In this document: positions 1 through 8,314 of the stretch, one piece after another
Position numbering within the stretch: position 1 is the stretch's first letter
Layout: each line of letters begins with the position of its first letter
Source of the DNA: Pelagibius sp964472095
GTDB lineage: Bacteria; Pseudomonadota; Alphaproteobacteria; Kiloniellales; Kiloniellaceae
DNA length: 64,000 nt
Reading direction: 5' to 3'
Assembly (NCBI GenBank): GCA_964472095.1
Contig: CAYYIV010000002.1
Location: 186,001-250,000, forward strand
The notes under the pieces: model-generated
The model's input: only the letters and a program-made list of their open reading frames with translations
Databases searched by the model: none
Told to the model about the DNA's origin: nothing
Made by a program: the position numbers and the translations under genes

Positions 1-784
1 CATCTTCATCAAGAACGCGCTGCAGGGTGACCTGGGCAGGAGCTTCGTCTATTCCACCGACGCCCTCGGCCTCATCCTTTCCAAGCTGCCGGCGACCCTG
101 GAGCTGGCCTTCCTGGCGCTGCTCATCGCCATCCTTTTCGGCGTGCCGCTCGGCATGATCGCCGGCCTGAAGCCCCATTCGATCGTCGGCAAGTCCATCA
201 TGGCTGGCTCGATCCTCGGCTTCAGCCTGCCGAACTTCTGGCAGGGCATGATGCTGATCCTGCTCTTCGCGGTGATCTTCAAGGTGCTGCCTTCCGGCGG
301 GCGCGGCGACACCGTGCAGGTCTTCGGCATCGCCGTCAGCTTCCTGACGCTCGACGGCCTCTCCCACATGTTGCTGCCGGCCATCAACCTGGCGCTCTTC
401 AAGACCTCGCTGGTGATCCGCCTGGCGCGCGCCGGCACGCGGGAGGCTTCGCTGCAGGACTACGTGAAGTTCGCCCGCGCCAAGGGCCTGTCGCAGCGGC
501 GCATCGTGCTGGTGCACATCCTGAAAAACATCCTGATCCCGGTGGTCACCGTGCTCGGACTGGAACTCGGCAGCATGATCGCCTTCGCCGTGGTGACCGA
601 GTCGGTCTTTGCCTGGCCCGGCATGGGCAAGCTGCTGATCGACTCCATCCAGCTGCTCGACCGCCCGGTGGTGGTCGCCTACCTGATGCTGACCGTTTTC
701 ATGTTCATCATCATCAACCTGGCGGTCGACATGCTCTACTGCGTGCTCGATCCGCGCGTCAGGCTGTCGGAGGTGCGGGCATGA
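1..784 (+). CDS. Dipeptide/oligopeptide ABC transporter permease, DppB-like (5' truncated)
   Basis: Inner-membrane permease of a peptide-type ABC importer. The reading frame is open from base 2, so the true start lies outside the window. The visible 260 residues have several hydrophobic segments and the cytoplasmic EAA loop (REASLQDYVKFARAKGLSQRRI) that docks on the ATPases, as in the BPD_transp_1 family. The stop codon overlaps the next permease start in an ATGA, so it is the first visible gene of a coupled operon with the second permease, two ATPases and an N-formylglutamate amidohydrolase. The substrate-binding protein should lie upstream of the window. The exact substrate (dipeptide, oligopeptide, other amide) cannot be told from the sequence. 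Confidence 0.93.
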   Translation, partial: IFIKNALQGDLGRSFVYSTDALGLILSKLPATLELAFLALLIAILFGVPLGMIAGLKPHSIVGKSIMAGSILGFSLPNFWQGMMLILLFAVIFKVLPSGGRGDTVQVFGIAVSFLTLDGLSHMLLPAINLALFKTSLVIRLARAGTREASLQDYVKFARAKGLSQRRIVLVHILKNILIPVVTVLGLELGSMIAFAVVTESVFAWPGMGKLLIDSIQLLDRPVVVAYLMLTVFMFIIINLAVDMLYCVLDPRVRLSEVRA

Positions 785-1713
785 CCGACACCCTGAAGGC
801 CACGGTAACCCGCTCAGAGGTCCGGCGGCCCGGTTGGCGCGCCGCCCCACTGGCCCGCTTCGCCGCGGAGTTCGCCGCCAGTCCGGTGGCGCTGACCGCC
901 CTGGCGCTCACCGTGGCCCTCGCCGTGCTCGCCGTCTTCGCCAACTTCGTAACGCCGCAGAACCCCTACGACCTGGCGCAGCTCGACATCATGGAGGGCA
1001 TGCAGGCGCCGGGCAGCAGCAATTTCGACGGCTCCATGACCTATCATCTCGGCACCGACCAGCAGGGCCGCGACATGCTCTCGGCGATCATATTCGGCCT
1101 GCGCATGAGCCTCGGCGTCGGCGCCATGAGCACGATCATCGCGCTGTCCCTCGGCATGTCGGTCGGTGTGCTGGCGGCCTACTTCGGCGGCAAGGTCGAT
1201 GCCGTCATCATGCGGGTGGTCGACCTGCAGCTCTCCTTTCCGGCGATCCTCGTCGCCCTCATCCTGCTGGCGGTGCTCGGCAAGGGTGTCGACAAAGTGG
1301 TCATCGCCCTCATCATCGTGCAGTGGGCCTACTACGCCCGCACCGTGCGCGGCACCGCCCTGGTCGAACGGCGCAAGGAATACATCGAGGCGGCCTCCTG
1401 CCTCGCCCTCTCGCACCGCCGCATCGTGTTCCGCCACCTGCTGCCCAACTGCCTGCCGCCGCTCATCGTGGTGGCGACGGTGCAGGTCGCCAACGCCATC
1501 GCCCTGGAGGCGACGCTTTCCTTCCTCGGCGTCGGCGTGCCGATCACGGAGCCTTCGCTCGGCCTGCTGATCGCCAACGGCTACGATTACATGCTGTCCG
1601 GCAAATACTGGATCTCCTTCTTCCCCGGTGTCGCCCTGCTGGTCACCATCGTCGCCATCAACCTGGTCGGCGACCAGCTGCGCGACGTACTGAATCCCAG
1701 GCTAAAGAGATGA
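781..1713 (+). CDS. Dipeptide/oligopeptide ABC transporter permease, DppC-like
   Basis: Second permease of the peptide-type importer, 310 residues, the usual DppC length. It has an N-terminal cytoplasmic stretch, a first membrane helix near residues 35-60, a periplasmic loop containing HLGTDQQGRDMLS (the conserved DppC GTDxxGRD motif), and a C-terminal BPD_transp_1 domain with the EAA loop EYIEAASCLALSHRRIVFRH. The ATG overlaps the stop of the upstream permease (ATGA), and its own stop overlaps the start of the downstream ATPase in the same way, which indicates translational coupling and equimolar production of the heterodimeric channel. Confidence 0.95.
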   Translation: MTDTLKATVTRSEVRRPGWRAAPLARFAAEFAASPVALTALALTVALAVLAVFANFVTPQNPYDLAQLDIMEGMQAPGSSNFDGSMTYHLGTDQQGRDMLSAIIFGLRMSLGVGAMSTIIALSLGMSVGVLAAYFGGKVDAVIMRVVDLQLSFPAILVALILLAVLGKGVDKVVIALIIVQWAYYARTVRGTALVERRKEYIEAASCLALSHRRIVFRHLLPNCLPPLIVVATVQVANAIALEATLSFLGVGVPITEPSLGLLIANGYDYMLSGKYWISFFPGVALLVTIVAINLVGDQLRDVLNPRLKR

Positions 1714-2729
1714 CGGCGGCCGAAGCAATGACCGGCGCCGCGCCCAGCCCGACGCTGGAGGTCCGGGACCTCGAGACCCACTTCTTCACCCGCGACGGGG
1801 TGGTGAAGGCGGTCAACGGGGTAAGCTTCCAGGTCGGCGCCGGCGAGGTGCTCGGGCTGGTCGGCGAGTCGGGCAGCGGCAAGTCGATCACCGGCTTCTC
1901 CATCCTCGGCCTGGTCGACCAGCCCGGCCGCGTCGCAGGCGGCCAAATCCTGTTTCAGGGCCGCGATCTGGTACCGCTGGCGGAGAAGGAGCGCCGCAAG
2001 CTGCGTGGTTCCAAGATCGCGATGATCTTCCAGGACCCGATGATGACTCTCAATCCGGTCCTGCGCATCGATACCCAGATGACCGAGGCGGTATTGGCCC
2101 ACCGCGACGTCTCCCGCGCCCGCGCGCTGGAAATCTGCCGCGAGGCACTGGTGAAGGTCGGCATCCCGGCACCCGACGAGCGGCTCGCCTCCTATCCGCA
2201 CCAGTTCTCCGGCGGCATGCGCCAGCGCGTCGCCATCGCCATCGCATTCCTGAACGAGCCCGAGCTCATCATCGCCGACGAGCCGACGACGGCGCTGGAC
2301 GTCACCATTCAGGGTCAGATCCTGCACGAGGCGCAGACCCTCTGCCGCGAGACCGGCACGGCGATGATCTGGATCACCCACGACCTTGCGGTGGTGGCCG
2401 GCCTGGCCGACCACATCTGCGTCATGTACGCCGGGCGCATCGTCGAGCAGGGACCGATCGATGCCGTGCTCGACCGGCCGGCGCATCCCTATACCGTGGG
2501 GCTGATCGGCTCGGTGCCGAGCCGCAACCGCCGCGGCAGCCGGCTGTTCCAGATCCCCGGCATGACCCCTTCGTTGCTGAATCTCTCCGCCGGCTGCGCC
2601 TTCCGCAACCGCTGCCCGCGCGCCGACTCCGCCTGCCTGGAAGAGCCGCCGGTGCACGCCGCCTCCGAAGGCCGCCTGGTGCGTTGCGTCCACCCGCACG
2701 ACGGCCCCCTGGAAGAGATCCTGTCATGA
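1710..2729 (+). CDS. Peptide ABC transporter ATP-binding protein, DppD-like
   Basis: Cytoplasmic ATPase subunit of the peptide importer, 339 residues. Visible motifs are Walker A GESGSGKS, the signature FSGGMRQR, Walker B IIADEPTTALD and the switch histidine in WITHDLAVV. The C-terminal extension contains the oligo_HPY region with CAFRNRCPRADSAC, whose cysteines resemble the [4Fe-4S] motif found in DppD/OppD proteins. The start at the ATG overlapping the upstream stop (ATGA) is preferred; the same frame stays open far upstream but only as a shadow of the permease gene. Confidence 0.95.
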   Translation: MTAAEAMTGAAPSPTLEVRDLETHFFTRDGVVKAVNGVSFQVGAGEVLGLVGESGSGKSITGFSILGLVDQPGRVAGGQILFQGRDLVPLAEKERRKLRGSKIAMIFQDPMMTLNPVLRIDTQMTEAVLAHRDVSRARALEICREALVKVGIPAPDERLASYPHQFSGGMRQRVAIAIAFLNEPELIIADEPTTALDVTIQGQILHEAQTLCRETGTAMIWITHDLAVVAGLADHICVMYAGRIVEQGPIDAVLDRPAHPYTVGLIGSVPSRNRRGSRLFQIPGMTPSLLNLSAGCAFRNRCPRADSACLEEPPVHAASEGRLVRCVHPHDGPLEEILS

Positions 2730-3763
2730 GCGCCCTGTCCGAGACACCGCAGGCCGCGCGCAAGCCCGTCGAGCGGCGCCCGATCCTCGAGGCCACCGGC
2801 ATCACCAAGCGCTTCGTGAAGCGCCTGGATCTCGCCGGCAAGATCGCTCAGCGCCTCGGCTCCTCGATCCACGAGGAGACGGTGCACGCCGTGGACGGTG
2901 TGAACCTCACCGTGGGCGCCGGTGAGGTGGTCGGCCTGGTTGGCGAATCCGGCTGCGGCAAGTCCACCTTCGGGCGCATCGTGGCCGGCATCCTGCCGCC
3001 GACCGAAGGCACCCTGAGCTTCGACGGCAAACCGGTGTGGCGCGACGGCCGGGTCGGCGCAAAGGAGACCGCTCTGGCCATCCAGATGATCTTTCAGGAC
3101 CCCTTCGCCTCGCTCGACCCGCGCATGCGGGTGGAGGAGATCATCGGTGAAGCGCCCCGGGTGCACGGCCTGGTGCCGCGCAGCGGAATTGCCGACTACG
3201 TCGCCGAGACCATGCTGCGGGTCGGCCTCGACCCGGATTTCCGGCGCCGCTATCCGCACCAGTTCTCCGGCGGGCAGCGCCAGCGCATCGGCATCGCCCG
3301 CGCGCTCGCCGTGCAGCCGCGCTTCCTGGTCTGCGACGAGGCCATCGCCGCGCTGGACGTCTCCATCCAGGCGCAGGTGATCAACCTCTTCATGGACCTG
3401 CGCCAGGATCTCGACCTCACCTACCTCTTCATCAGCCACGATCTCTCGGTGGTCGAGCACATCGCCGACCGGGTGGTGATCATGTACCTCGGCCGCGTGG
3501 TGGAGATCGCCGCGACCGACGACATCTTCGATGCTCCGAACCATCCCTACACCCAGGCGCTGCTGTCGGAGGTGCCGCGCATTGAGCTGCGCAAGCGCAG
3601 CTACCACCCGGTGAAGGGCGAGATCCCCTCGCCCCTCGATCCGCCGCCGGGCTGCCACTTCCATCCACGCTGCCCGCATGCCACCGAGCGCTGCCGCGCC
3701 GAGCGCCCGGCCCTGCGCGAAATCGCCCCCGGACGCTGGTCCGCCTGCCACCTGAACGATTGA
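2726..3763 (+). CDS. Peptide ABC transporter ATP-binding protein, DppF-like
   Basis: Second ATPase of the importer, 345 residues. Motifs are Walker A GESGCGKST, the signature FSGGQRQR, a Walker B region FLVCDEAIAALD and the switch region FISHDLSVV. The usual DEPTSALD is DEAIAALD here, a variant that still keeps the catalytic Glu. The C-terminal oligo_HPY part has CHFHPRCPHATERC. The start is the ATG in an ATGA overlap with the previous ATPase gene; an in-frame upstream start near 2684 would lie inside that gene and is not needed. Confidence 0.95.
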   Translation: MSALSETPQAARKPVERRPILEATGITKRFVKRLDLAGKIAQRLGSSIHEETVHAVDGVNLTVGAGEVVGLVGESGCGKSTFGRIVAGILPPTEGTLSFDGKPVWRDGRVGAKETALAIQMIFQDPFASLDPRMRVEEIIGEAPRVHGLVPRSGIADYVAETMLRVGLDPDFRRRYPHQFSGGQRQRIGIARALAVQPRFLVCDEAIAALDVSIQAQVINLFMDLRQDLDLTYLFISHDLSVVEHIADRVVIMYLGRVVEIAATDDIFDAPNHPYTQALLSEVPRIELRKRSYHPVKGEIPSPLDPPPGCHFHPRCPHATERCRAERPALREIAPGRWSACHLND

Positions 3764-4647
3764 TCATGACCGCCAGAGAAAGCGCCCCGCCCTTCGATGA
3801 GCAGGCCTACGACTTCTTCGCGCCCGAGGGCCCAGAGGCACCGCTGCTCATCGACTCGCCGCATTCCGGCCGCTGCTATCCCGAAGATTTCGCGACCGTG
3901 GTCCCGGAGTTGGTGCTGCGCGGCGCCGAGGACTGGATGGTCGACGACCTTTTCGGCCACGCGCCGCTGGCGGGCGCCAGCCTCCTGGCGGCCCGCTTCC
4001 CGCGCGCCTACATCGACCCCAACCGGCGGATCGACGACGTCGACCCCGCACTGATCGACGGTTCCTGGCCAACGCCGCTAAACCCCGGCCCCAAGTCCGC
4101 CCTCGGCATCGGCCTGTTCCGCCACCGCACCAACGATGGCGGGCCGCTGCTGGCCGGACCGCTGTCTGTCGAGGGACTGGCCGCCCGCATCGAGCGCTGC
4201 TGGCGGCCCTACCGCCAGGCATTGGAGAAGAGCCTCGACAGCCTGCATGCCCGACACGGCGCCGTCTGGCACATCGACGTGCACTCCATGAAGTCCTTCG
4301 GCACGGCGATCACTCCGGACGGCCCCGGCGCCGAGCGCCCGGATATGGTGATCGGCGATCTGGAAGGCCAGAGCTGTGATCCCGCCTTCACCGCCTTCGT
4401 CGCCGAGACCCTGCGCGGACTCGGCTACCGCGTAGCGGTGAACGACCCCTACAAGGGCGCCGAAATCATCCGCTGCCACGGCCGCCCGGCCGACAATCGC
4501 CACTCCCTGCAGATCGAGATGAAGCGCAATCTCTACATGGACGAGGTGACGATCACCGCCAACGCCGGCTACGACAAGCTGAAGGCCGACCTGCGCCGGC
4601 TGGTGGCGGATGTCGCCGCATGGACAAAAGAGGCGATGGCGGCGTAG
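3760..4647 (+). CDS. N-formylglutamate amidohydrolase family protein
   Basis: Predicted zinc amidohydrolase (HutG2/FGase family) that would release formate from N-formyl-glutamate or a related N-acyl amino acid in the cytoplasm. The family pattern is seen in LLIDSPHSGRCYP near the N-terminus, YIDPNRRIDDVD, VWHIDVHSM, and ADNRHSLQIEMKR near the C-terminus. The length of about 293-295 residues is typical. Two starts are possible: ATG at 3760, which overlaps the DppF-like stop (ATGA), or ATG at 3766. Because it is the last gene of the coupled transporter operon, its substrate may be what the transporter imports, for example a formylated peptide or amide; this is inference. Confidence 0.9.
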   Translation: MIMTARESAPPFDEQAYDFFAPEGPEAPLLIDSPHSGRCYPEDFATVVPELVLRGAEDWMVDDLFGHAPLAGASLLAARFPRAYIDPNRRIDDVDPALIDGSWPTPLNPGPKSALGIGLFRHRTNDGGPLLAGPLSVEGLAARIERCWRPYRQALEKSLDSLHARHGAVWHIDVHSMKSFGTAITPDGPGAERPDMVIGDLEGQSCDPAFTAFVAETLRGLGYRVAVNDPYKGAEIIRCHGRPADNRHSLQIEMKRNLYMDEVTITANAGYDKLKADLRRLVADVAAWTKEAMAA

Positions 4648-4697
4648 ACCTCGGCAGCCTCTGTTGGCGGCACAGTCGCAGGTCACCCCTGAGGAAA

Positions 4698-4802
4698 TTA
4701 GAAGTCGTTGCTCTTTGCTACGTCGTAGGTCGTGAGCAGGACGACCGCGACCGTCACCGCGACGAGCGCCGCCAAACTGCCGAGGAGCCACTTCCGCCGC
4801 AT
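4698..4802 (-). CDS. Small single-pass membrane peptide, 34 residues
   Basis: Short reading frame starting MRRKWLLGSLAALVAV and ending TTYDVAKSNDF. It has a basic N-terminus, one hydrophobic helix at about residues 6-25 and a polar C-terminus, consistent with an inner-membrane microprotein. An unusually good SD, GAGGAGG, lies about 9 bases before the ATG. It follows the aldolase-like gene on the same strand by 37 bases, so it is probably co-transcribed with it. I do not recognise a family. The SD and clean membrane topology make it more than a chance frame, but the evidence is limited by length. Confidence 0.55.
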   Translation of the reverse strand: MRRKWLLGSLAALVAVTVAVVLLTTYDVAKSNDF

Positions 4803-4839
4803 TTCCCGCGCCTCCTCAAGCCAAGTGCTCCCATGGCCC

Positions 4840-5778
4840 TCACGCCGCGCGATCCAGCGCCGCCAGCCGCCGCTCCACCCGCTCGATCATGCGGGTGAGT
4901 TCCGTCTGGTCCTCGGCCGTGAGGCTGGGGCCGGGTGCGCGGAGCTTGGCGGAGGCGATGGCGCCGCGGCGCTTCAGCACCTCCTTGCGGAGAGCCAAAC
5001 CAATTCCCGTCTGCTGCTCATGGCGCACCAGCGGCAGGTAGGCGTCGAAGAGATCCTCGGCGGCGTCGCGCTGGCCGGCGGCGTGCAGGCGGTAGACCTC
5101 GACAAGCATCTCCGGATAGGCGAAGCCGGTCATGGCGCCGTCGACGCCGCGCGCCAGCTCCTGCGGGTAGTAGAGCCCGCCGTTGCCCACGAGGATGGAG
5201 ACGCGACGGCGTCCCTCCTTTTCCGCCGACTTGCGCAGGGCGGTGATCTTGGCGAGCCCCGGGCAGTCTTCGTGCTTCAGCATGACAAACTGCGGGTGGC
5301 GGTCGATCAGCGTGTCGATCGTCTGCACGGAGACCGGCACACCGGTCGTCTGCGGATAGTCCTGGTAGATCAGCGGCACGTCGGGGCCGAGCGCCTTGCA
5401 GACCTGCTCGTAGTAGCCGAGCACCTTGGCCTCGGTATTCAGCCCCGCCATCGGCGCCACCATCACCCCGGCCGCCCCCTTGTCCATCGCCGTGTGCGCA
5501 AGGCGCGCGAGGTTGTCGAGGCCGGGACTGCTGACGCCGACGATCACCCCGACGCGGCCGTCGACGCGGTCCAGCACGCGGGTCAGGAAGGTAACCGACT
5601 CCTCCGCCGTGAGCTTGGGCGCCTCGCCCATGACGCCGAGGATGGTCATGCCGTCGACGCCGCAGTTCAGATAAAAGTCGACCATCGAGTCGGTGCTGGC
5701 GAGATCGAGCGCACCGTCGTCTGCAAAGGGTGTCGCCGCGATGATGTAGACGCCCTTGGTTTCCTCGGAAATACGCAT
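4840..5778 (-). CDS. Dihydrodipicolinate synthase/N-acetylneuraminate lyase family aldolase
   Basis: Predicted cytoplasmic class I (Schiff-base) aldolase, 312 residues, of the DapA/NAL TIM-barrel superfamily. The Schiff-base lysine is probably K168 in FVMLKHED, and the catalytic tyrosine Y138 in LIYQDYPQTTG. The DapA signature GTTGES is GVMGEA here (residues 48-53), so the Thr-Thr pair that grips pyruvate in true DapA is missing. It is therefore unlikely to be the lysine-pathway enzyme and more likely acts on another keto-acid. The start is chosen at an ATG with SD CAGGAGG; the frame stays open upstream to 5916 but without a comparable SD. Confidence 0.88.
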   Translation of the reverse strand: MRISEETKGVYIIAATPFADDGALDLASTDSMVDFYLNCGVDGMTILGVMGEAPKLTAEESVTFLTRVLDRVDGRVGVIVGVSSPGLDNLARLAHTAMDKGAAGVMVAPMAGLNTEAKVLGYYEQVCKALGPDVPLIYQDYPQTTGVPVSVQTIDTLIDRHPQFVMLKHEDCPGLAKITALRKSAEKEGRRRVSILVGNGGLYYPQELARGVDGAMTGFAYPEMLVEVYRLHAAGQRDAAEDLFDAYLPLVRHEQQTGIGLALRKEVLKRRGAIASAKLRAPGPSLTAEDQTELTRMIERVERRLAALDRAA

Positions 5779-5878
5779 GGCCCACGCCTCCTGCTGGTGT
5801 CGCCCGCCCGGGATCGAGGCACAGAATTGGCCGATGGAGCGGCGGGGGTCAAGTCCAGCCGACGAGCGCAAAGAAAAT

Positions 5879-5905
5879 GGGCGGCCTTCGCGCAGAAGGC
5901 CGCCC
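5879..5905 (-). terminator. Rho-independent terminator downstream of metY-like gene
   Basis: Perfect 11-bp inverted repeat GGGCGGCCTTC / GAAGGCCGCCC with a 5-base loop. Read on the minus strand the hairpin is followed by ATTTTCTTTG, a T-rich tail, so it fits termination of the leftward sulfur amino acid operon before the aldolase gene. Confidence 0.7.
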
Positions 5906-5932
5906 CAGGAAAGCATGCAGGAGCAAAAAGAA

Positions 5933-5994
5933 GGGAGGGCGCCGGGGATGGACGTCAGGCACCCTCCCTACGAGCCGGCGCGCGCTCGCGCCGG
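5933..5994. other. Two further strong hairpins between metY-like gene and terminator
   Basis: GGGAGGG (5933-5939) pairs with CCCTCCC (5962-5968), and CCGGCGCG (5975-5982) pairs with CGCGCCGG (5987-5994) around a 4-base loop. Neither has a T-run. They lie just after the metY-like stop and may protect the mRNA 3' end or add to termination; function is inferred. Confidence 0.45.
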
Positions 5995-6005
5995 AACCTC
6001 GGGCC

Positions 6006-7325
6006 TCAGGCCGCCGCGCGCTTGGCGTCGGAGGCGGCGTCGAGGGCCTGGCCGATGTCGGCCAGGATGTCGTCGATGTGCTCGATGCCCACCGAGAGGC
6101 GCAGGTAGCCCGGTGTCACGCCGGTGGCGAGCTGATCCTCGGCGCTCAGCTGCTGATGCGTCGAGCTCGAGGGGTGGATCGCCAGGGTGCGCGTGTCGCC
6201 GATGTTGGCCACGTGGTAGATCATCTGCAGCGCATCGATGAAGCGGGCGCCGGCCTCCGGATCACTGGTTCTCAGCTCGAAGCCGACGAGGCCGCCGCGA
6301 CCGCCACTCAGGTAGCGCTCAGTGCGCTCGGTCGGGTCGTCGTGGGTCATGCCCGGATAGATGACTTTCTTCACCAGCGGATGCACGGCCAGGAAGTCGG
6401 CCACGCGCTGGGCGTTGCGGCAGTGCTCGCGCATGCGCAGCGGCAGGGTCTCGAGGCCCTGGATGAAGTTGAAGGTGTTGAACGGGCTGAGCGCCATGCC
6501 GAGGTCGCGCTGCAGGGTGCAGCGGGCCTTCAGGATGTATGCGATCGGAGCTCCGAGGCCCTTCGCCGCCTCGGCCCACACCGCGCCGTGGTAGCTCGGG
6601 TCCGGCTGGTTCAGGCCGGGGAAGCGCTTGGCGTGCTTTTCCCAGTCGAACTTGCCGCCGTCGACGATGACGCCGCCGATCGAGGTGCCGTGGCCACCGA
6701 TGTACTTGGTGGCCGAGTGCACGATGATGTGGGCGCCGTGGTCGAAGGGTCGGCAGATCACCGGCGAGGCGGTGTTGTCGAGGATGAGGGGCACGCCGAG
6801 TTCCTCGCCGATGGCCGCGACCTCGGCAATGGGGAAGACCTTCAGCATCGGGTTCGGCAGGGTCTCGCCGTAATAGGCGCGGGTGCGCGCATCGGTCGCC
6901 TTGCGGAAGTTCTCCGGATCGGTGGCGTCGACGAAGCGCACCTCGATGCCCATGATCTTCAGCGTGTTGGCAAAGAGGTTCCAAGTGCCACCGTAGAGGC
7001 CGGTCGCGCTGACGATGTTGTCGCCGGTGCCGGCGATGTTGAGGATCGCCAGCGTCGAGGCGGCCTGGCCGGAACTGACCGCCAGCGCCGCGACACCGCC
7101 TTCGAGAGCGGCCATGCGCTCCTCGAAAGCCGCATTGGTCGGATTCATCACGCGGGTATAGATGTTGCCCAGTTCCTCGAGGGCGAAGAGGCGCTTGGCA
7201 TGGCCGGAATCCTCGAACTGGTAGGAGGTGGTCTGGTAGATCGGCACCGCCACCGCGTGGGTGGTCGGGTCGGACCGGTAACCGCTATGGAGAACGGCCG
7301 TGGCAGGGTTCTTGGTGAAATCCAT
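6006..7325 (-). CDS. metY: O-acetylhomoserine sulfhydrylase/aminocarboxypropyltransferase (MetY type)
   Basis: PLP-dependent Cys/Met metabolism enzyme, 439 residues, expected to make homocysteine from O-acetylhomoserine and sulfide in the cytoplasm. The PLP lysine is probably K207 in VHSATKYIGGHG; other family features are SSGQAASTLAI, GLYGGTWNLF and ILDNTASPVICRPFDHGAHI. The approximately 430-residue length and GGTWNLF region fit MetY better than cystathionine gamma-synthase. The start is the ATG preceded by TGAGGA; the frame is open further upstream into the hydrolase gene. Last gene of a leftward operon with an alpha/beta hydrolase and a homocysteine S-methyltransferase, so the three fit methionine synthesis together. 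Confidence 0.92.
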   Translation of the reverse strand: MDFTKNPATAVLHSGYRSDPTTHAVAVPIYQTTSYQFEDSGHAKRLFALEELGNIYTRVMNPTNAAFEERMAALEGGVAALAVSSGQAASTLAILNIAGTGDNIVSATGLYGGTWNLFANTLKIMGIEVRFVDATDPENFRKATDARTRAYYGETLPNPMLKVFPIAEVAAIGEELGVPLILDNTASPVICRPFDHGAHIIVHSATKYIGGHGTSIGGVIVDGGKFDWEKHAKRFPGLNQPDPSYHGAVWAEAAKGLGAPIAYILKARCTLQRDLGMALSPFNTFNFIQGLETLPLRMREHCRNAQRVADFLAVHPLVKKVIYPGMTHDDPTERTERYLSGGRGGLVGFELRTSDPEAGARFIDALQMIYHVANIGDTRTLAIHPSSSTHQQLSAEDQLATGVTPGYLRLSVGIEHIDDILADIGQALDAASDAKRAAA

Positions 7326-7371
7326 TGTTCTATCCTCAGGCAATAAAGAGTGAAACGAAGGGTTCAGGAAA

Positions 7372-8265
7372 TCAGGCCGCAACGCTGGAGCGCCGAAACG
7401 GCGCAACCCGCGGTACCGAGGAATTGGCTCCCTCGGCGAGGCGGACGTGCCGCTGAATCAGGGCGTTCACGTCCGCCGCATGGGTGAGCGGCGACATGTG
7501 GCCGGCATCGAAGAGGCGCGCTGCCGTCACCTCCCCCGCCGCATCGACGAGCTTGTCGGTCAGGCGCCGGGCCACCGCCGGCGAGGCCTCCCCACTGATG
7601 GTGAGCAGCGGCATGGCCAAGCGGGCGATGTCCGTCGCCGGCCAGCTTTCGCCGAGGCAGGCGGCGAAGTTGCGCAGCACCGCGCGGGCCTGGGCGGCAA
7701 GCCGCTGACGCTGTTCGGCGTCGGCCTTGTCCCAGGCGCCTTCGCCGTTCCAGAAATCGACGAAGGCCGCCATGCCGTGGGCCGGCCAGCCGGCCGCCAC
7801 CGCACCGCGCAGGCGGTCGCGGATGCCGAGGATGCCGCGATAGAGCCGCATATCCTCGTCGCCGCCTGCCAGCGGCAGCAGATGGAAGAGCACCGGCTCG
7901 ATCAGGGTCAGGCTCAACACCCGCTGCGGATAGCTGAGCGCGATCTTCAAGGCCACCGCGCCGCCATAGGAATGACCCACGAGGTGGAAGGCCGGCGCGC
8001 CAACGTCTGCCCGGGCGCCCAGCGTCCGCAACACCGCCGCAGCATCGCCGGCAAGGCTGGCCGCGTCGTCGCGGGCACCGTCCCGGAAGCTCGCCCGGCC
8101 GTAGCCCGGCAGGTCGGGCGTGATGACCTCACGGCCGGCAAGCGCCGTCGCCAGGGACTTCCACTGCCCGCCGGTCGAAGCGGAACTGTGCAGGGCGACC
8201 ACCGGCCGGGCCGGGCCGGTCGGGTCCACGGCCTTGGACGCAAAGGGATGCTTGATCGTCAACAT
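7372..8265 (-). CDS. Alpha/beta hydrolase
   Basis: Soluble alpha/beta-hydrolase-fold protein of 297 residues. The nucleophile elbow is GHSYGG with Ser99, the oxyanion region is VVALHSSASTGGQW, and a catalytic histidine is likely in DAGHMSPLTH near the C-terminus; the acid lies between them. A strong SD GAGGAGG precedes the ATG. It sits between a homocysteine S-methyltransferase and a MetY-type sulfhydrylase on one transcript, so a role in acyl-homoserine or methionine-related ester chemistry is possible, but substrate cannot be read from the sequence. Confidence 0.85.
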   Translation of the reverse strand: MLTIKHPFASKAVDPTGPARPVVALHSSASTGGQWKSLATALAGREVITPDLPGYGRASFRDGARDDAASLAGDAAAVLRTLGARADVGAPAFHLVGHSYGGAVALKIALSYPQRVLSLTLIEPVLFHLLPLAGGDEDMRLYRGILGIRDRLRGAVAAGWPAHGMAAFVDFWNGEGAWDKADAEQRQRLAAQARAVLRNFAACLGESWPATDIARLAMPLLTISGEASPAVARRLTDKLVDAAGEVTAARLFDAGHMSPLTHAADVNALIQRHVRLAEGANSSVPRVAPFRRSSVAA

Positions 8266-8314
8266 GAGCTCGCCTCCTCGCGAGACCGAACGACGCGGCG
8301 ACTGCCGGGCGGCC

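Noticed and set aside
834..2729. 631-codon frame running from inside the DppC-like gene into the DppD-like gene, suggesting a fusion
   Set aside because: Only the part from 1710 matches the ATPase family; the upstream part is an Arg/Pro-rich shadow of the permease gene and the ATGA overlap gives a natural start.
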